The position numbers were made by a program, and so were the translations under genes. Of a DNA stretch of 64,000 bases, positions 1 through 12,354 are shown piece by piece. Every line of letters starts with the position of its first letter. Positions within the stretch are counted from its first letter, which is position 1. Source of the stretch: Rhypophila decipiens (Eukaryota; Ascomycota; Sordariomycetes; Sordariales; Naviculisporaceae); assembly GCA_033297075.1 (NCBI GenBank), contig MU858088.1, positions 179,798 through 243,797 on the forward strand, written 5' to 3'. The notes under the pieces were generated by a model. The model had not been told where the DNA came from. It ran no database searches and was given only the letters and a program-made list of their open reading frames with translations.

Positions 1-1058
1 TCAAGGAGGCAATGGGCACAGCACAATGGGCACTTCGTCATAGCTCGGCGTTTACCATTTCTGATGCCGTTGCTGCCGTCCTCGCGTCCAACACCCTTTC
101 TGGCACTGCCGATCTTACGAATCTTGAAAAGCTGTGGCCGGAATACGAGAAGGCCCTGGCCATGAAGACTTTTGAGGGCAAGGAGAAGCTCCTGGAGACG
201 TTTCCTGATTTTGTGGCCAAGACGAAGGCTCTTTGGGAAAGCACCGGCGATAAGCAGAAGCAGGGCTTTGCCGAGCTGCTCAAGAAGATTGCCATTCGCG
301 AGGCCAAGAGGAATAACGCCGACTACCGTCCTCATGCTTTCCGTTGCCTTTGGAAATTCGCAGCTGTTCGAGATGATCTGGATATGCTGGGTGATATCGT
401 CGATGTCGTCAGCGAGTATCTTGACATTACCGGCGACAAGATGGATATCGACGATGATGACAACAAGGCCAGCAAGAAAGAGACTTTCAACAAATCTCGG
501 GGCATGGACGCCAAGACCTTGACCGTCTGGGCTGCCATGGAGGCTGTGGCTAAGGGGTATAATCGGGCTGGAATGAAGAAAAATCCGCTGGCCGAGTTGG
601 CAGAGGTCGTCGAGGCCTTTGAGCGTGTCCGCGGGTTCAAGGGTACTTTGAAGGGAAAGGAATGGTGGGGAGCAGAGGACAAGCCCTTCATTGCACTTGA
701 GCCTTTTGACATCATCAGACGAGTCTACTGGTATGATTGCGCTGAGGGTATTATGAAGGATGCTGTAGCTGGCCTGACTTCGGATGGTGATGAGGCAGGT
801 CCGGCTGGAGATGTCGGTGTTTTGGGCTGGTTCTTGGCTACGCTGGACCTCGATAAGCCTGATATGGGCATTGAGGAGGTGCGTTTGGCCAGGGTCAGAG
901 CTACCATGGCGGTTGTCAAGGTTACCAAAGCAGTCAAAGGCGTTGATGGGGAGTTGTTGACCAAGGTTGGAGAGTTCGTGGAGAAGGCGCTTGGTGAGGA
1001 GCGCTCGCTCGTTGTACAGGGCAAGTGGAAGGACGTTTTGGGGGCTCTTAAGGGCTGA
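1..1058 (+). CDS. ECM29: ECM29-like proteasome adaptor, C-terminal part (5' end outside window)
   Basis: An open frame runs in from the left edge and stops at 1058, giving about 351 residues. It is helical and rich in Leu, Glu and Lys, as expected of the last HEAT-type repeats of a large scaffold. The opening (EAMGTAQWALRHSSAF) and the stretch LKTFEGKEKLLETFPDFV-like (around residues 50-70) resemble the end of fungal ECM29, the roughly 1,800-residue protein that tethers the 26S proteasome and acts in its quality control. An acidic patch (MDIDDDDN) lies near the middle. The internal ATG at 12 is unlikely to be the real start because the frame stays open upstream to the edge. The identification rests on recalled family resemblance; the rest of the protein cannot be seen. 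Confidence 0.65.
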   Translation, partial: KEAMGTAQWALRHSSAFTISDAVAAVLASNTLSGTADLTNLEKLWPEYEKALAMKTFEGKEKLLETFPDFVAKTKALWESTGDKQKQGFAELLKKIAIREAKRNNADYRPHAFRCLWKFAAVRDDLDMLGDIVDVVSEYLDITGDKMDIDDDDNKASKKETFNKSRGMDAKTLTVWAAMEAVAKGYNRAGMKKNPLAELAEVVEAFERVRGFKGTLKGKEWWGAEDKPFIALEPFDIIRRVYWYDCAEGIMKDAVAGLTSDGDEAGPAGDVGVLGWFLATLDLDKPDMGIEEVRLARVRATMAVVKVTKAVKGVDGELLTKVGEFVEKALGEERSLVVQGKWKDVLGALKG

Positions 1059-2094
1059 TACTTCTTTATGATGACATATGCTATCGGAAAGAGGTTCGAA
1101 GGTCATGCTCGAAGGTCATGCTCGAAGGTCATGCTCGAATGTTTCCAAATTTTTCTTTTCGTCGTCTCGTATCATTTCAGTGGTAATGGGAGTCTTATAG
1201 GCGTTATAGTAAGCGAGCAATCCCGCGCCGTACCGTGTGCAATTATCCGTTCACAAGTGGAATAATTACAGAATCATACATTCCATATCATAATGGTTGA
1301 AACTCACTCCATAACTGATGCTTCTGTGAATTTACATACAGGTAAGATCTTGTCATTTTTGAACAAACATGCCAGCGTCTCGCCAGTATCTCGGCCAGGG
1401 GTTGTGCTGTACCATACGGCATGTGTCAGGATATCATTACCTTACCTCTCAGCAGCTCTTCTGTCAGTGACAAGACCCACTCTGTGACCATGATAGCTCA
1501 TTCCTCACTGCCCTTGTACGTACCCCCGGCGGCCGTTTTCAATTTAACCCGTGGTTACATAAGCATTGCCCCGCGTTGCGCCTGGAGAGTTTGTTCGGGC
1601 GGCAGGCGCGTGTTCGGGTCTTGCGTCACAATTCACAACCTAGCACAGCTGGAGAAGGACTGAAGGAGCAACCTTCCCAAGCACAGCAGTTTGGAGCCAC
1701 CGACTGGAGCTTTGCACAAACCATCTCCTTTCTTCGCCCTTTTTGACTTTCAACAGCTTTATTTTCTTCCATCCCAAAGTTTGGGAAAAGTTCCACTCCG
1801 CCATTTCAAACTGTTTGCCCGCTATTAAATCATCTCTTCTGATCCCAGATCGCTTTTCTTCCGAGCCCAATCCCCGCGACAACGACTGGTCAAACCTGAA
1901 CCCACCCGAGTTTGCCTTACCCCGTAGACCACAATTTTCTTCTGACAGCTCAAGACAGCACGCCAGCTCTATCTGGCACCGGCGTCTCTTCGAACGTTTT
2001 CTTCGATATCACAGCCATTGCCGCTTCCGTCTGCCAGAACCGTCCCTCCAACTTCGCCACCGGTTGATCGCTACCACTGCTGCCAGTCGCCGTC
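1059..2094. other. Intergenic spacer and UBX-gene leader
   Basis: There is no convincing gene here. The spacer holds a three-copy 13-base repeat just after the ECM29 stop. From about 1640 it becomes pyrimidine-rich, as expected of the promoter and 5' leader of the UBX gene that starts at 2095. Confidence 0.6.
1097..1135. repeat. Tandem repeat, 13 bases x 3
   Basis: The unit CGAAGGTCATGCT occurs three times without a mismatch, followed by a partial CGAA. It lies in the 3' flank of the ECM29-like gene. No coding role is visible. Confidence 0.9.
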
Positions 2095-3790
2095 ATGGCC
2101 TCAGACGACCAAGTCGCGGAATTCGTGGGCATCACAAATGCCAGCGAAAATGCCGCCCGCAGAATAATCGACATGTGCAGTGGCGACGTCGAACAGAGCG
2201 TCATGCTCTGGTTTGCCGACGAAGACCTTCAACGAACCCTCTCTATGCCAGAGACAGCGACCGCAGCCAGCTCGAGCACAAGCGCCGCAGCTCCTGCCGG
2301 ACCAAGTAGACAGGCGCGCCGCCAAGCTGCCCGCCAGATCGGGCGCGAAGACGCACAGGGTGTCATTCACATTGACTCGGATGACGGAGATGTCGATATG
2401 ACCGACCTCGAAGGCTCTGATGACGAGGACGACGGCGTGGCCTCTGTTGCCCGGAGAGCTCAGGAGGAAGAGGACGCAGCCGTGGCGCGGAGAATGCAGG
2501 AGGAGCTCTACGGCAATGCTCAAGCTGTTGACGAAGACGGCGTTCGTGCACCCCTGGCTCGCACGACGGAGACTCTGGTTGACCCCGTCTATGCGGGCTT
2601 TGGAGGCGAAGAGATTTTGAATCGGATGAGTAGGACGCAGCGGGCACAGAGTATGTATTGGTTCTTCGCCAGCTATCCATCACTTGGCTAACATTGATGT
2701 TACAGATCGGGGCAACCCTTTCATGCCGTCCATCTGGCGCGATGATTCCTCCGGCCCGGCAGGTGGCGAGGCATCAACGTCGGAACAAAGCAGTAGGGCG
2801 CAACGTCTTCATGATTTGTTCAATCCTCCACGTTCCTACATCTGGGACGGCACTCTCGAGGAGGCACGAGACGAGGGCAAGCAACAGAAGAAGTGGATTA
2901 TGGCCAATCTGCAGGACATGTCAATCTTTCAGTGCCAAGCCCTCAACAGGGATCATTGGAAGAACGAAGCGATTGTTGATCTCATCAACGAGAATTTCAT
3001 TTTCCTTCAGTATGATAAAAACGACCCATCGTCGATGCAGTTTATCAATCTCTACTTCCCCGACCGACGTCACGAGAACCCGGACACGTATCCTTACGTC
3101 GCAATCATCGACCCTAGGACGGGTGGTAAAGAGAAGGAGTGGAGTGGCAAATCTTTTCCTGATGTCAACGACTTCCTTGTGGCCGTGTCCGACTTTCTCG
3201 ACCGTTATAGCCTGGACCCTAAGAAGAAGAATCCCGTGTCTACTGAGAAGCCGAAGCGTGTAATTGATGTGGACCGGATGACGGAGGCGGAGCAACTCGA
3301 GTTGGCCATGAAGAACAGTTTGGTGGCTAACGGCAATGCTGGGCAGCCAAGCAACGCTGAACAGCCAAGCAGCAGCTATTTCGAACACCCCACCTCTGAG
3401 AAGGACAGGGATAAGGTCACCTGGTCAGATAAGGAGAATGACCAGAGTGTCCCTGTTCACGAGGCTACATCATCTTCGCAGCTGTCACCCTTCCAGAGAA
3501 TCCCATCTGATCGCCCGCATACCGAACCACCCAACGACCCATCCTCCACTACCAGGCTGCAGGTTAGGAATCCACCGGCCCGAATCATTCGCCGGTTCCG
3601 CCTGGATGATCCTGTATCGAGGATATACGAGTGGCTCAAAGCTGAGCCTCTACCTGGCAAAGAAGATGTTGAGTTTGAACTCAAGTCGGTGGGCCAGGGT
3701 GATCTGATCGAGCATCTGGACAAAACCATCAAAGAGGCAGGCTTGGCTAATGGCACCGTGATGATTGAGTTCATCGAAGAAGACGCCTGA
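2095..3790 (+). CDS. UBX5: UBA-UAS-UIM-UBX protein, Cdc48/p97 cofactor (Ubx5/UBXN7 type)
   Basis: Two exons, 2095-2650 and 2706-3790, flank a 55-base intron (GTATGT...TTACAG) and give 546 residues. Domains in order: an N-terminal UBA-like fold (about 3-45, with AARRIIDMCSGDVEQSVMLW); an acidic linker (DIDSDDGDVDMTDLEGSDDEDD-like); a UAS thioredoxin-like domain (about 214-345, LFNPPRSYIWDGTLEEA...); a ubiquitin-interacting motif (about 375-390, EAEQLELAMKNSL); and a C-terminal UBX domain (about 475-546, RRFRLDDPVSRIYEWL). This quartet is diagnostic of yeast Ubx5 and human UBXN7, which link Cdc48/p97 to ubiquitylated substrates and cullin ligases. The UBX domain binds the Cdc48 N-domain. The start is the first ATG of the UBA domain (GTCATGG context). 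It lies beside a proteasome-adaptor gene on the same strand, probably by chance. Confidence 0.92.
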
Positions 3791-6289
3791 TCAGTGCGAG
3801 ACTCTCGGGTCTCACTCCTCCCAATATATCCTATTCGTTTTACCATCTCGTTGATCGTCGGATTCGGCATGTTTCTTCCTCAATCTGAAGAAATCGGTTG
3901 ATAGAATTGGCCTCAGGGCGGTTAAGATGTGGCAAACTGTTTCGTGCCATACGTATCTCTGCTACTACACGTACGAGGTGTTACCAGACTTGTTTTGCCG
4001 CATGGTTTGGCGTCTTCGTCTTTCCCTCGTCTCTATGCTTCACCTTTTTTCCCTCGCGGGTCCCAACAATTACGACTTGGTATCCATGGTTATGAACTGG
4101 CGCCGTATCAGCAGAGCGAGATGGTGGTCCGGTCTGGACAAACGGATGGGTGGGCGGTTACTTTTGCGTTTCATGGGTTAGGGCTGGTGTAGATATTTTT
4201 GCATACAGATGGATGCAACCGAGCGAGCCTGACTGGGCTTTGGGAGGACTCGTACATTTCTGCCTCTGTTGTTCTTTTGCTGCATCATATCTGGTTTCTT
4301 TTCTTTCCCTGATCAAGACGGACCACAAGCGTCTAGGTGCAATGTCTCTTCGGCTACGCTCCCTACCTTTGGTCTGGCTGGTCTGAAGGTCTTTGCAGAG
4401 CATACGTGTCTTTCATTAGTAGTGGTAGGGAATAGATACCAAGCGTTGACAAGTTTCTTTTGGCACATTGTCTGTGATTGTGAGATATGACATGTAACAA
4501 GCCCTGTCATTGACCTAGGTCAGATCCAAGCCAGATATCCAATTGTCCGACGAGGTAAGCGGCCAGTGGGATGATGCAGCACATGGTCTTGGCGGCATGA
4601 ACTGTTGGCCCAGCAGGGGGCATGACGACAGGACGAGCATTTCTCCGAAAGGAAATTTGATGCGGCCAGTTGGTTACCGGGCATCACTCACTGTCCGCTC
4701 ATGACCTATGCCAGCTGAAATGTGCGCAGCTGCGGTTAGGGATGAAGAAAGTCTATTCGATACGAATCTGTGGCAGGATATCAAGTTCCAAAATTGGTGA
4801 TTAAAAATGCCATCACCAACAGCGCGTGAATGGCATCACTGACGCGTCTGAGCCACGAGCACGGAAAAGGGTTAAAGTGGTCTTGCTGAAAAGGAGAACT
4901 CGCGTGTTGCTTGGTCGACAGGGGAATAAATTGAGCTCTCGTGTCTCCCACTGGCAGATGGAGATACCCGCACCCAATCATCTTGGGCTCACCCCACTCT
5001 AAGTGCAACCACTCGGCCCCTGACCCTGTCAGCGGCCCCTGGCGCGGCCTTGGCGCCCTTTTTCACGTTTTGTGGAGGGGCCGAGGGGGAGGGGAAAAGG
5101 GTGTTGACAGCTGGCTGGTAGGTGGAAAAGTAGGTTTTTTGTTGATTACAGGCAGGCCAGGCCAACAGGGCAACCACCAAGCAGACAGCGGAACAGAAAT
5201 CCCATCGAGCCATCAAGCAACGCACATGCAAGTCTTTAATTTTTTCAAGGTGTCACTGTCGGCCCCCTTCAAGTTCTTGATACACAACCCACCCCACACT
5301 TTGGTCTCGACGAAACACAACGAGGTGGGAAGGGAACACCAGAGAAGTGCATTGGAAGTATTTCCTGGGTTCCATCCTTTTGTTACGTGCATAATCGACC
5401 TCTCATGGCCTTTGTTGTCTTTGCTGCCCCAGAGTCTTGATAGGGGAGAGGGGCCGCTTCAATTCGATTGTCGAACCTCTCCACACTCTCAACGGAGTCG
5501 GGTGACAGCTTCAAAGCTGTTGGACCGGGGATCCAAGGCCGTTCTGGCGGGGATATCAAGTCTAGGGAGGAACCTTGGTAGGTAACCGCACTACCGCAAC
5601 TTCGCGGGCAATATCAAGCCGTTTTATTACATCCGAGTCTGTCTTGACTGCACGCTATACTAAACAGGCAGCTCCTCGTCTTTCTCTCTTTTTTTTGTTT
5701 GGGATGCAAAAAAGGTTCTGAGACCCTGTTGTGCTAACATATCGTCTGTCTTTTTTTTTTGTTCGTGCCAGTCACGAATCATAGTCGAGCTATACGCAGA
5801 GCATTCCGAGGCCCAACTTGTAGCCAGTCTCCCTCTCTCCTCCCTCACTCCTGCCCTCCCAACTTTTGTCGTCCCAACGTCCAAAACGCCCCAACCGCGA
5901 AGCCAACCGACCTGCGATCTCGTTCCTTCCCTACGTCTCTCCTATCCCCATACTAGTACGCCGTCCGAACTGCCCCCTTCCTGGGTCCAATCTCGACAAA
6001 CCCACTCGTTCCCAGACCGACCAGCTTGCGCATTGTGGAAGGTGAGGGTCCAGGAGCAGCTGCCTTCGACCTCCTTCCGTCCTCTGTCTCGAGTTGGTTT
6101 TCTTGGCCACACAAAAGTTCAGAATTCACCCTCGACACTGGCAGCTTCGACCTGTTCGATCGTTTTCTCCACCCGGCTTCGTCGAGTTTCGTGTTTCCCT
6201 GCTTAGGCTTCTCCTACACAAAATACCAAGTCCTCTTTTGTTGAACGGCAGCTGGTTGGCCGGCAAGGCTTTCCTCGATCGAATACAAA
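3791..6289. other. Gene-free spacer and long leader of the kinase gene
   Basis: About 2.5 kb separates the UBX stop from the kinase start. Several frames stay open by chance, the longest 214 codons from 4941, without recognisable domains. From about 5640 the plus strand is rich in C and T, with runs of TCC and CTC around 5825-5950. That is typical of a fungal core promoter and 5' leader, so the kinase mRNA probably starts in this zone. Confidence 0.5.
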
Positions 6290-8607
6290 ATGGGGGCCGG
6301 CAACGATGAGCACGAGGGTGCCATTGACCCAGAGGTTCTCTACACCAAAGAGTACTGCATTGGTTCGTGCCCAGACGAACCCTCTGACGAGCTTGAATTG
6401 CTCAATTAAACTGTGCTAACACCCTGTAGGCGGTGGCAGTTTTGGCAAGGTTTACAAGGCGTAAGTTTCCCAGATTCTTCTCTCTCTGCTCTGGCTTGAT
6501 GCTTGACCTGCCCCTCCTGAGCCCTCAGTTCTCATAGCTAACCACTGGCACCACTCTAGTGTCGACAAACGCACTGGTGAAGCAGTCGCTATCAAGATCA
6601 TCGACATCGAGAGTGCTGAAGACGAAGTCGAGGACATCATCCAAGAGATTGCCATCCTCTCTGAGCTTCAGTCACCCTTCGTCACGCAGTACTATGGATC
6701 GTTTGCCAAGGGTTCTGAGCTCTGGATTGTCATGGAGTTCTGCTCGGGTGGCAGCTGTGCTGATCTGATGAAACCCGGCATCATTGGCGAAGATTACATT
6801 GCTATCATCATTCGTGAGCTGCTATTGGGCCTGGACTACCTGCACAGCGACAAGAAGCTTCATCGTGATGTCAAAGGTAAGCCGATCATTGCACATGACT
6901 GAGACCTCAGCTTCCAAAAGCTTTGATTGACTTTTGCTGACATGGACTTGCAAGCTGCAAATGTTTTGCTTTCGGCTAATGGCCAGGTGAAACTGGCCGA
7001 CTTCGGCGTCAGCGGTCAACTCTCGGCTACCATGACCAAGAAGAACACGTTTGTCGGCACACCGTTCTGGATGGCTCCCGAAGTCATCAGACAGAGTGGC
7101 TATGACCACAAGGCCGATATTTGGTCCCTGGGCATTACCGCGCTCGAGCTGGCCAATGGCGAGCCACCCTATGCCGACATTCACCCCATGAAGGTTCTCT
7201 TTCTCATCCCCAAGAATCCGCCACCCAGACTCGAAGGTAACTTTACCAAGGCCTTCAAGGATTTTATTGAGCATTGCTTGCAGCGCGACCCCAAGGAGCG
7301 GTGGTCTGCAAAGCAACTTCTCCAACACACCTTCATTCGGAAGGCCAAGAAGACCTCTTATCTGACCGAACTCATCGAACGTTACAACCGATGGCGTGCC
7401 ACCAACAAGCCCGAGGACGATGAGAACCAGGAATACGAGGAGCCGGCCTATGCCGAGCAGCAACGTGAGCCTGTCAATGAGGACATGTGGGATTTTGGTA
7501 CAGTTCGACTGGTCGGGGAGCGAGGGGCCGTGGTCCATCGCCCCGGCTTTCTCAATCCTCTTGACGAATCTGACGCAAATTCCCGTTCTTCAAGGACTAA
7601 CGTGAACGCGGCAGGCAACTATGATAACTACAACAGACGCAATAACCCCAGCCCCACCAAGCAGCTTGTCGACGATGCCAAGGACACTCTGAAGGCTTCT
7701 GGTGTTGGTCCCGCCCCTCGACAGCAGTCCCCGCAGCGGAAGCCCGTGGCCAGCCAGGCTCCGTCGGCCGGGATGCAATCCAAGCAGCCCCAGATTTATC
7801 GCTCCATTTCCAAGCCCATGCCGCCCTCTCCGGATCAAAGTTCGCAGGATTACGACGCGGTTCTCCAGCAACAGATTCAGCGTGAGATGGGTGCCATGAA
7901 CCTCGGCAAGGCCATCCAGACAGGTTCTCAGGCATCGACACAGGACCAGTTGAGGATGTTCCCGCAGCCAGTCCAGCAGACTCCGCCAAGGGAGCAGAGA
8001 AACTTTCAGGTACGTGCTCAGCTGGCAACGACTGTGAAGCAATATAGTTCCGAAGCTAATTTAGATGCAGTTGCCCGAGATCCCGCCCTACAGAGGTGGT
8101 AAACAGCAGCAGGATAAGGTCATAGTTCCGCCGCTGCAGAGTAAAAGTGAGCAGCCTCCCCAGGCTCCCCCTCACAGAACTGCAGTTGGTAGCCAGAGTA
8201 TTAACCCTCTGGTATCCAAAGAACTCCCCCGCACTGCTCCTGTTACCAGCTTCCCCGACCCTGCGCCGTCGAACCCGAACGGTGACCTTGATGCTCTGAA
8301 TCACGTCATCTTCCCAGCGCTCGAGGAGGCGCTGAAGAGGCGTCAGTTTCGGTTGCAGCAACTGTTCCGCACCGAGTCGGGCGTCCCTCTGCCCATCACG
8401 CCCAGGCAGCAACGGGCCGAGGCTGCCCAGGACAAGATTAGGCGTCTTGTCTACCAGCTGGCCCATCTCTGCAAGGACATTGATCAGTTGGACAAGGCCG
8501 AGCCCGTCGGGATGGGCAAAGAGGTTGGCACTTTTCTGGAAGGTCTGCTGGAGGAGATCCTGGTTCGCGTGGAACCACTTGACGAGGAGCAACTGCCGGC
8601 TATTTAG
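6290..8607 (+). CDS. STE20-family protein kinase, germinal-centre kinase class III (MST/SPS1-like)
   Basis: Five exons (6290-6362, 6430-6460, 6560-6876, 6955-8009, 8071-8607) join in frame to 670 residues. The kinase domain is N-terminal: glycine loop GGGSFGKVYKAV (25-36), VAIK lysine 47, HRDVKAAN (136-143), DFGVSG (156-161), and the GTPFWMAPE segment (175-183) that typifies STE20 kinases. The early intron splits the glycine loop, so the start at 6290 is needed. After the kinase domain come a YNRW-containing linker, a Pro/Gln-rich disordered region, and a conserved C-terminal block (about 545-670: HVIFPALEEALKRRQF..., LAHLCKDIDQLD...) that probably mediates dimerisation or partner binding. 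Fungal relatives include the GCKs MST-1, SID-1 and POD-6 of Neurospora and Nak1 of fission yeast, which act in septation and polarity pathways. Which of these is the ortholog cannot be settled from one sequence. Confidence 0.93.
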
Positions 8608-9475
8608 GTCACCGACGGCATCAGGACGGCCTGCTAACAAATCTTGCTAAATAAACGGGTGCCTGGCTTTTCATCTTTCCGCACCACCACCACGTTGTAT
8701 ATGACTTGAGATGGGCCGAATCATGATACGTCTTCCCATTTGCCGACTGGAAGATCTGTCTCTTGTCTTTTTGGGCGTGGCATCGAACGGTTCAAGGTTG
8801 GTTTCCTCTTGCACCCAAGATGGAGATAGCGCGCTGACATGTGACTGCAGCAGTATTTTTTTAAAGGAGCGGTCGACATCAAGGCCGAACTCGATGCAGT
8901 TCCGGCTCTAGTCAGTCGAGGACTCCACCCGCCTCGGGTGGACAGACTTGACGGGGGCCGTTGGGAAAGTTTGGTCGGGTTGGAGAGGGACATGATGATA
9001 ACGAAATACAGTGATACCATCTGTTGTGGCTTTTGCTTGGGAGGGCTTGGAACAATACAAAGTTTTGAGGCCGATTTTCTTGCTCTCTTTCTGTGTCCTT
9101 TGTTTGTCTTTGTGTGTTGTCTACTGTCAAACGACAGCGCGACTTTCACTTCTTTGCCAGTGCAAATCAAATCTTGCATGATGTCTTGATGCAGTGATGC
9201 CCTATGATCAGAGTAACAGAAGTCACCAGAGGAGGTACTACCTGTAAATCTCGTGCAGCAGCTTTTGCCGTAATTTCATTATCTAGGTTACCTATCCTGC
9301 CGTGGTGTTGCTCTCCACCGTGTCCAACCATCATATTGCTCCCTTTTATCCTCCTTGACCATGCATCCTTGGTGACCAAGTAGAGATTAAGAATAAACAA
9401 GCAAATGGCTTAAAGGCAATTAGTGAGGCAGTTCCATATCCCGCCCAACTGTCGTTGAGCCAAAGACCGCCTGTA
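8608..9475. other. Spacer between convergent genes
   Basis: This is 868 bases between the kinase 3' end and the 3' end of the minus-strand secreted-protein gene. It presumably holds both 3' UTRs. No supported gene or RNA was seen. Confidence 0.5.
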
Positions 9476-10583
9476 TCATTCTCCTGGCGTGAGACAGTCA
9501 TTTTTCCAGAAGCAGCTATCATTCGCATCGACTCCCCACGCCTGAAGCTCATCGGGTATGACAGTGATCGTTGGCGCCGCTGGAACACAGTCATATATCA
9601 CCCCGTCTGAGGGGTCGTCGTCTGTGACAATATCCGAGGTGCCAGCATGCTTGTCACGGTTGACAGGCAGTCTGACGGGTGGCCTCGGAATACGCGGGTC
9701 ATTCATGTTGCTGGTGGTAGGGCTTGGGGTACAGGAAAAGTCCGTAATGTTTGTGCTCCCCGTTGCGTTGTAGTTCAATCTGGTCGACGACACCACGTTA
9801 GCAATCTGTATTTAGAAGGGAATCGAAGCGATGAGAGAAAACGTACATCAATTCAGTCTCGTTATTTTCATAGCAGCCCCATCTCTGTGTGATAGACAAG
9901 ACTCCGCTTGACCGATTAAACCGGAATCTGCCGGCGCCGTAGTCTTGAATCGCGGGCCGACTAGCAGGAGTTTGCGCTCTGATGACTGCCAAGGGATGAC
10001 CCTGGTCGTCGACTGGACCCTGAGCAGTGGGCGAGCCCTTCGGAACTTGTATCTGGTTCGAATCGCGCCCAGTTTGCTCTCTCATGACTCCTGAAGGGTG
10101 ACCGTCATCGTGGACCGGGTTCAAGCCATATGGCGTACCGGTCGGGACTTGGAATCGAGAAATCAAGCCGAGGATCCTATCTTTCCAGGGTATGTGGCCG
10201 TCGTCGATGATGGGCGCCCGCTGGATACTCGACGTCGATGTTGGCTCAGGGTCAGGCGGCATGTTGGACATGCCGCAGCCCAACCAGCCGCTATCTCCAT
10301 CCGCGGATTCATGTCCAGGGGGTTTTGGTATCACCTCGGATTCGCAGACTTGGGGCCAGGTGACCTGGTTATTTGCTATGCTGAACTTGATGTAATAAGC
10401 GGCTGCCACAGTATTATTGTCCGGGTAGTATGTCGAGTTTGCATGGCTAGAGACGGTTAGGTTGACGACTTCCCAGGTCATGGGGATTGAAGGGTCGGCG
10501 CAGGCTTCGGAATCCCAATGGTTGGCAGTTGTGATGCGGCTGCCGGTGAGGAGGGGGAAGATGAGGCACATGATTGCCGCCAT
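9476..10583 (-). CDS. Putative secreted protein with three DDGH repeats, function unknown
   Basis: Two minus-strand exons, 10583-9847 and 9779-9476, flank a 67-base intron (GTACGT donor, GCTAAC branch site, CAG acceptor) and yield 346 residues. The N-terminus (MAAIMCLIFPLLTG...) is hydrophobic and fits a signal peptide cut near residue 20. The mature chain has at least eight scattered cysteines and several N-glycosylation sequons (NLT, NST, NRS, NET, NAT, NIT). In the centre, DDGH/DQGH motifs start at residues 127, 159 and 193. Each is followed by a related segment, such as HPSGVMREQT and HPLAVIRAQT, and the units are 32-34 residues long. No catalytic motif or known family is recognised; it could be a wall-associated protein or an effector-like secreted protein. 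Exon joining is well supported by frame and consensus signals. Confidence 0.7.
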
Positions 10584-12354
10584 TTTGCGCTGTTTGAGGT
10601 TCGCTCGTGGAGGAAGCTCCTTGGGCCAAATGGTCTTGGTCGGGATGGAGTGGTCAAACTGGAGCGTGGCCTGGAAGTCTTTATACCGTCTGTCAACTGC
10701 TCGTTCTCATCATGTCCGTTCAGTGGTTTTTTTGCTTACCCCTCTCCTGGTGTTCTCAGCCTGTTTAATGCATGGCGCACATGGTCCATGTGCTCTGGAC
10801 AATGAAACCGTCGAGATGAAGCACAGGAGAAATACAATGCGTGGTCAACACGATGGCGCAACATCGATACTAACAAGCTCGGATTTGGGTTCTGGTAACT
10901 CCAACACAGCTCAATATCTCCATCCAGCGCGAGAAAGGAATGAGAGAGAGCGCAGAAAAGCTGTATTGGGATGTAATTAGCACCTTTGTTGGTATCGCCG
11001 GCTTTAGTGATTCTCTCATGGCCACCGCGGAGATAGTAAACAGACGTGAGGTAGGTGGCTCCGGCCGTTTCTGATGTCGCGCGACGGTGGACAGACCTGG
11101 GGCGGAGGTTGTGGACCTGATCTTGCTATCTAACAATCTGTGATGCGTCTCGAGGTTAGTTACACCCGTGTCGAGGATACATGTGGACTGAATCTTGAAT
11201 CCTCTTCCCGACGCCAGTTGCCAGGTCCCGGTATGGATGGAGCGAGATCACCGTCTCCCGATCCCATACTCTGAGGGAAGATTCAAACCTTGACAAATCA
11301 AATTAAATCTTGTCCATGTGCCGACCGAAGCCTCGGTTGAGTTAAATCGTCTATCAGGTGAAATATTGTTTGTTGCTGAACTCAAGCCTGCTGAGATGAC
11401 AAGACAGTGTATACAGTTGTCCTTGTTGAACCTCGGTCTGCGTGTTTCCTGAAGCGGTATCGCGAGAGTCGAAAGAACGATGCATGATGATAGAAAGAAT
11501 CTCGACATATGCGCGCTGCACAGATTTGAAGTCAGAGGACGACGACGTAGGCTCCCGTTAGCTTGTCATCGGACTGTGCAAAAAGTATGGCGATCGTATC
11601 ATGAGGATGGGTCCGGTGTAAAGATGGTGACTATTTTGTCAGATAAGGATTCTAGGGTGCAGTTAGTTTGGAACACGTCACACCCGTCAGTCGGCAGTCG
11701 GCAGACTCCGTACCAATACACGAAGATGCCGAGTGTCGATCAGGGATGGTAGAACGAAATATCTGGGGTCGTCTGGGGACTCGGAGCGATCCTGCCATCT
11801 GGCCGTACGGTACTACGGTCGGTACAGCTTGGTAGTGGATATGACAGTATCACCGGGATGGCCAAGGTCCGGAACTTATGATAAGTGATATCGCGAACGC
11901 GCGGAAGGGACAGTCCGGTGTGAAGGGGGAACTTCTGACTACTAGTACCTTGTTGACAGAGTTGAGAACACCGAGCATATCCAATATGGTTGCTGAGTTC
12001 TGTACCAAAGGCAAATATCAAAATATCTGTTATTTGAATTTCCTCAAGGGAGTTCGTTACGTTGACAGTGTGCAAGTACGACAAACGGAGCAAAAGGTAC
12101 GGATCTAAGATATCCTTGTACTCAGCATATCGGGGGAAAAGCTACATGAAACTGAATCAGACAATTTGATTCTGCTCTAAATAGCTAATGATAATTCCGG
12201 CCAAACTGATCGTGTCCATGCTTCTTGAATGGGCACTATGAGATAGATAGATAAGGTAGATAGAGTAGATAGAACTAATTGTTATCAACAAAGCCCCGGT
12301 TCCTAATGACATGCCTCCCAATCATGCACAGGCTTCATAGGTATCACAAGCCTC
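10584..12354. other. Gene-free spacer
   Basis: About 1.8 kb lies upstream of the secreted-protein gene and downstream of the next minus-strand gene. Open frames are short and show no domain. It ends with a GATA-rich microsatellite at 12242-12272. Confidence 0.5.
12242..12272. repeat. GATA-rich microsatellite
   Basis: An imperfect run of GATA/GTA units (GATAGATAGATAAGGTAGAT and onward). It also makes a cluster of GATA-factor core sites, but it sits in the 3' flank of a gene, so a regulatory role is doubtful. Confidence 0.75.

Noticed and set aside
4941..5585. 214-codon plus-strand frame before the kinase
   Set aside because: No motif or domain, composition like non-coding leader, and it lies in the promoter region of the kinase.
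12242..12272. GATA cluster as a nitrogen-regulator (AreA-type) promoter site
   Set aside because: It is a simple-sequence repeat placed 3' of a gene, so factor-site matches are expected from composition.
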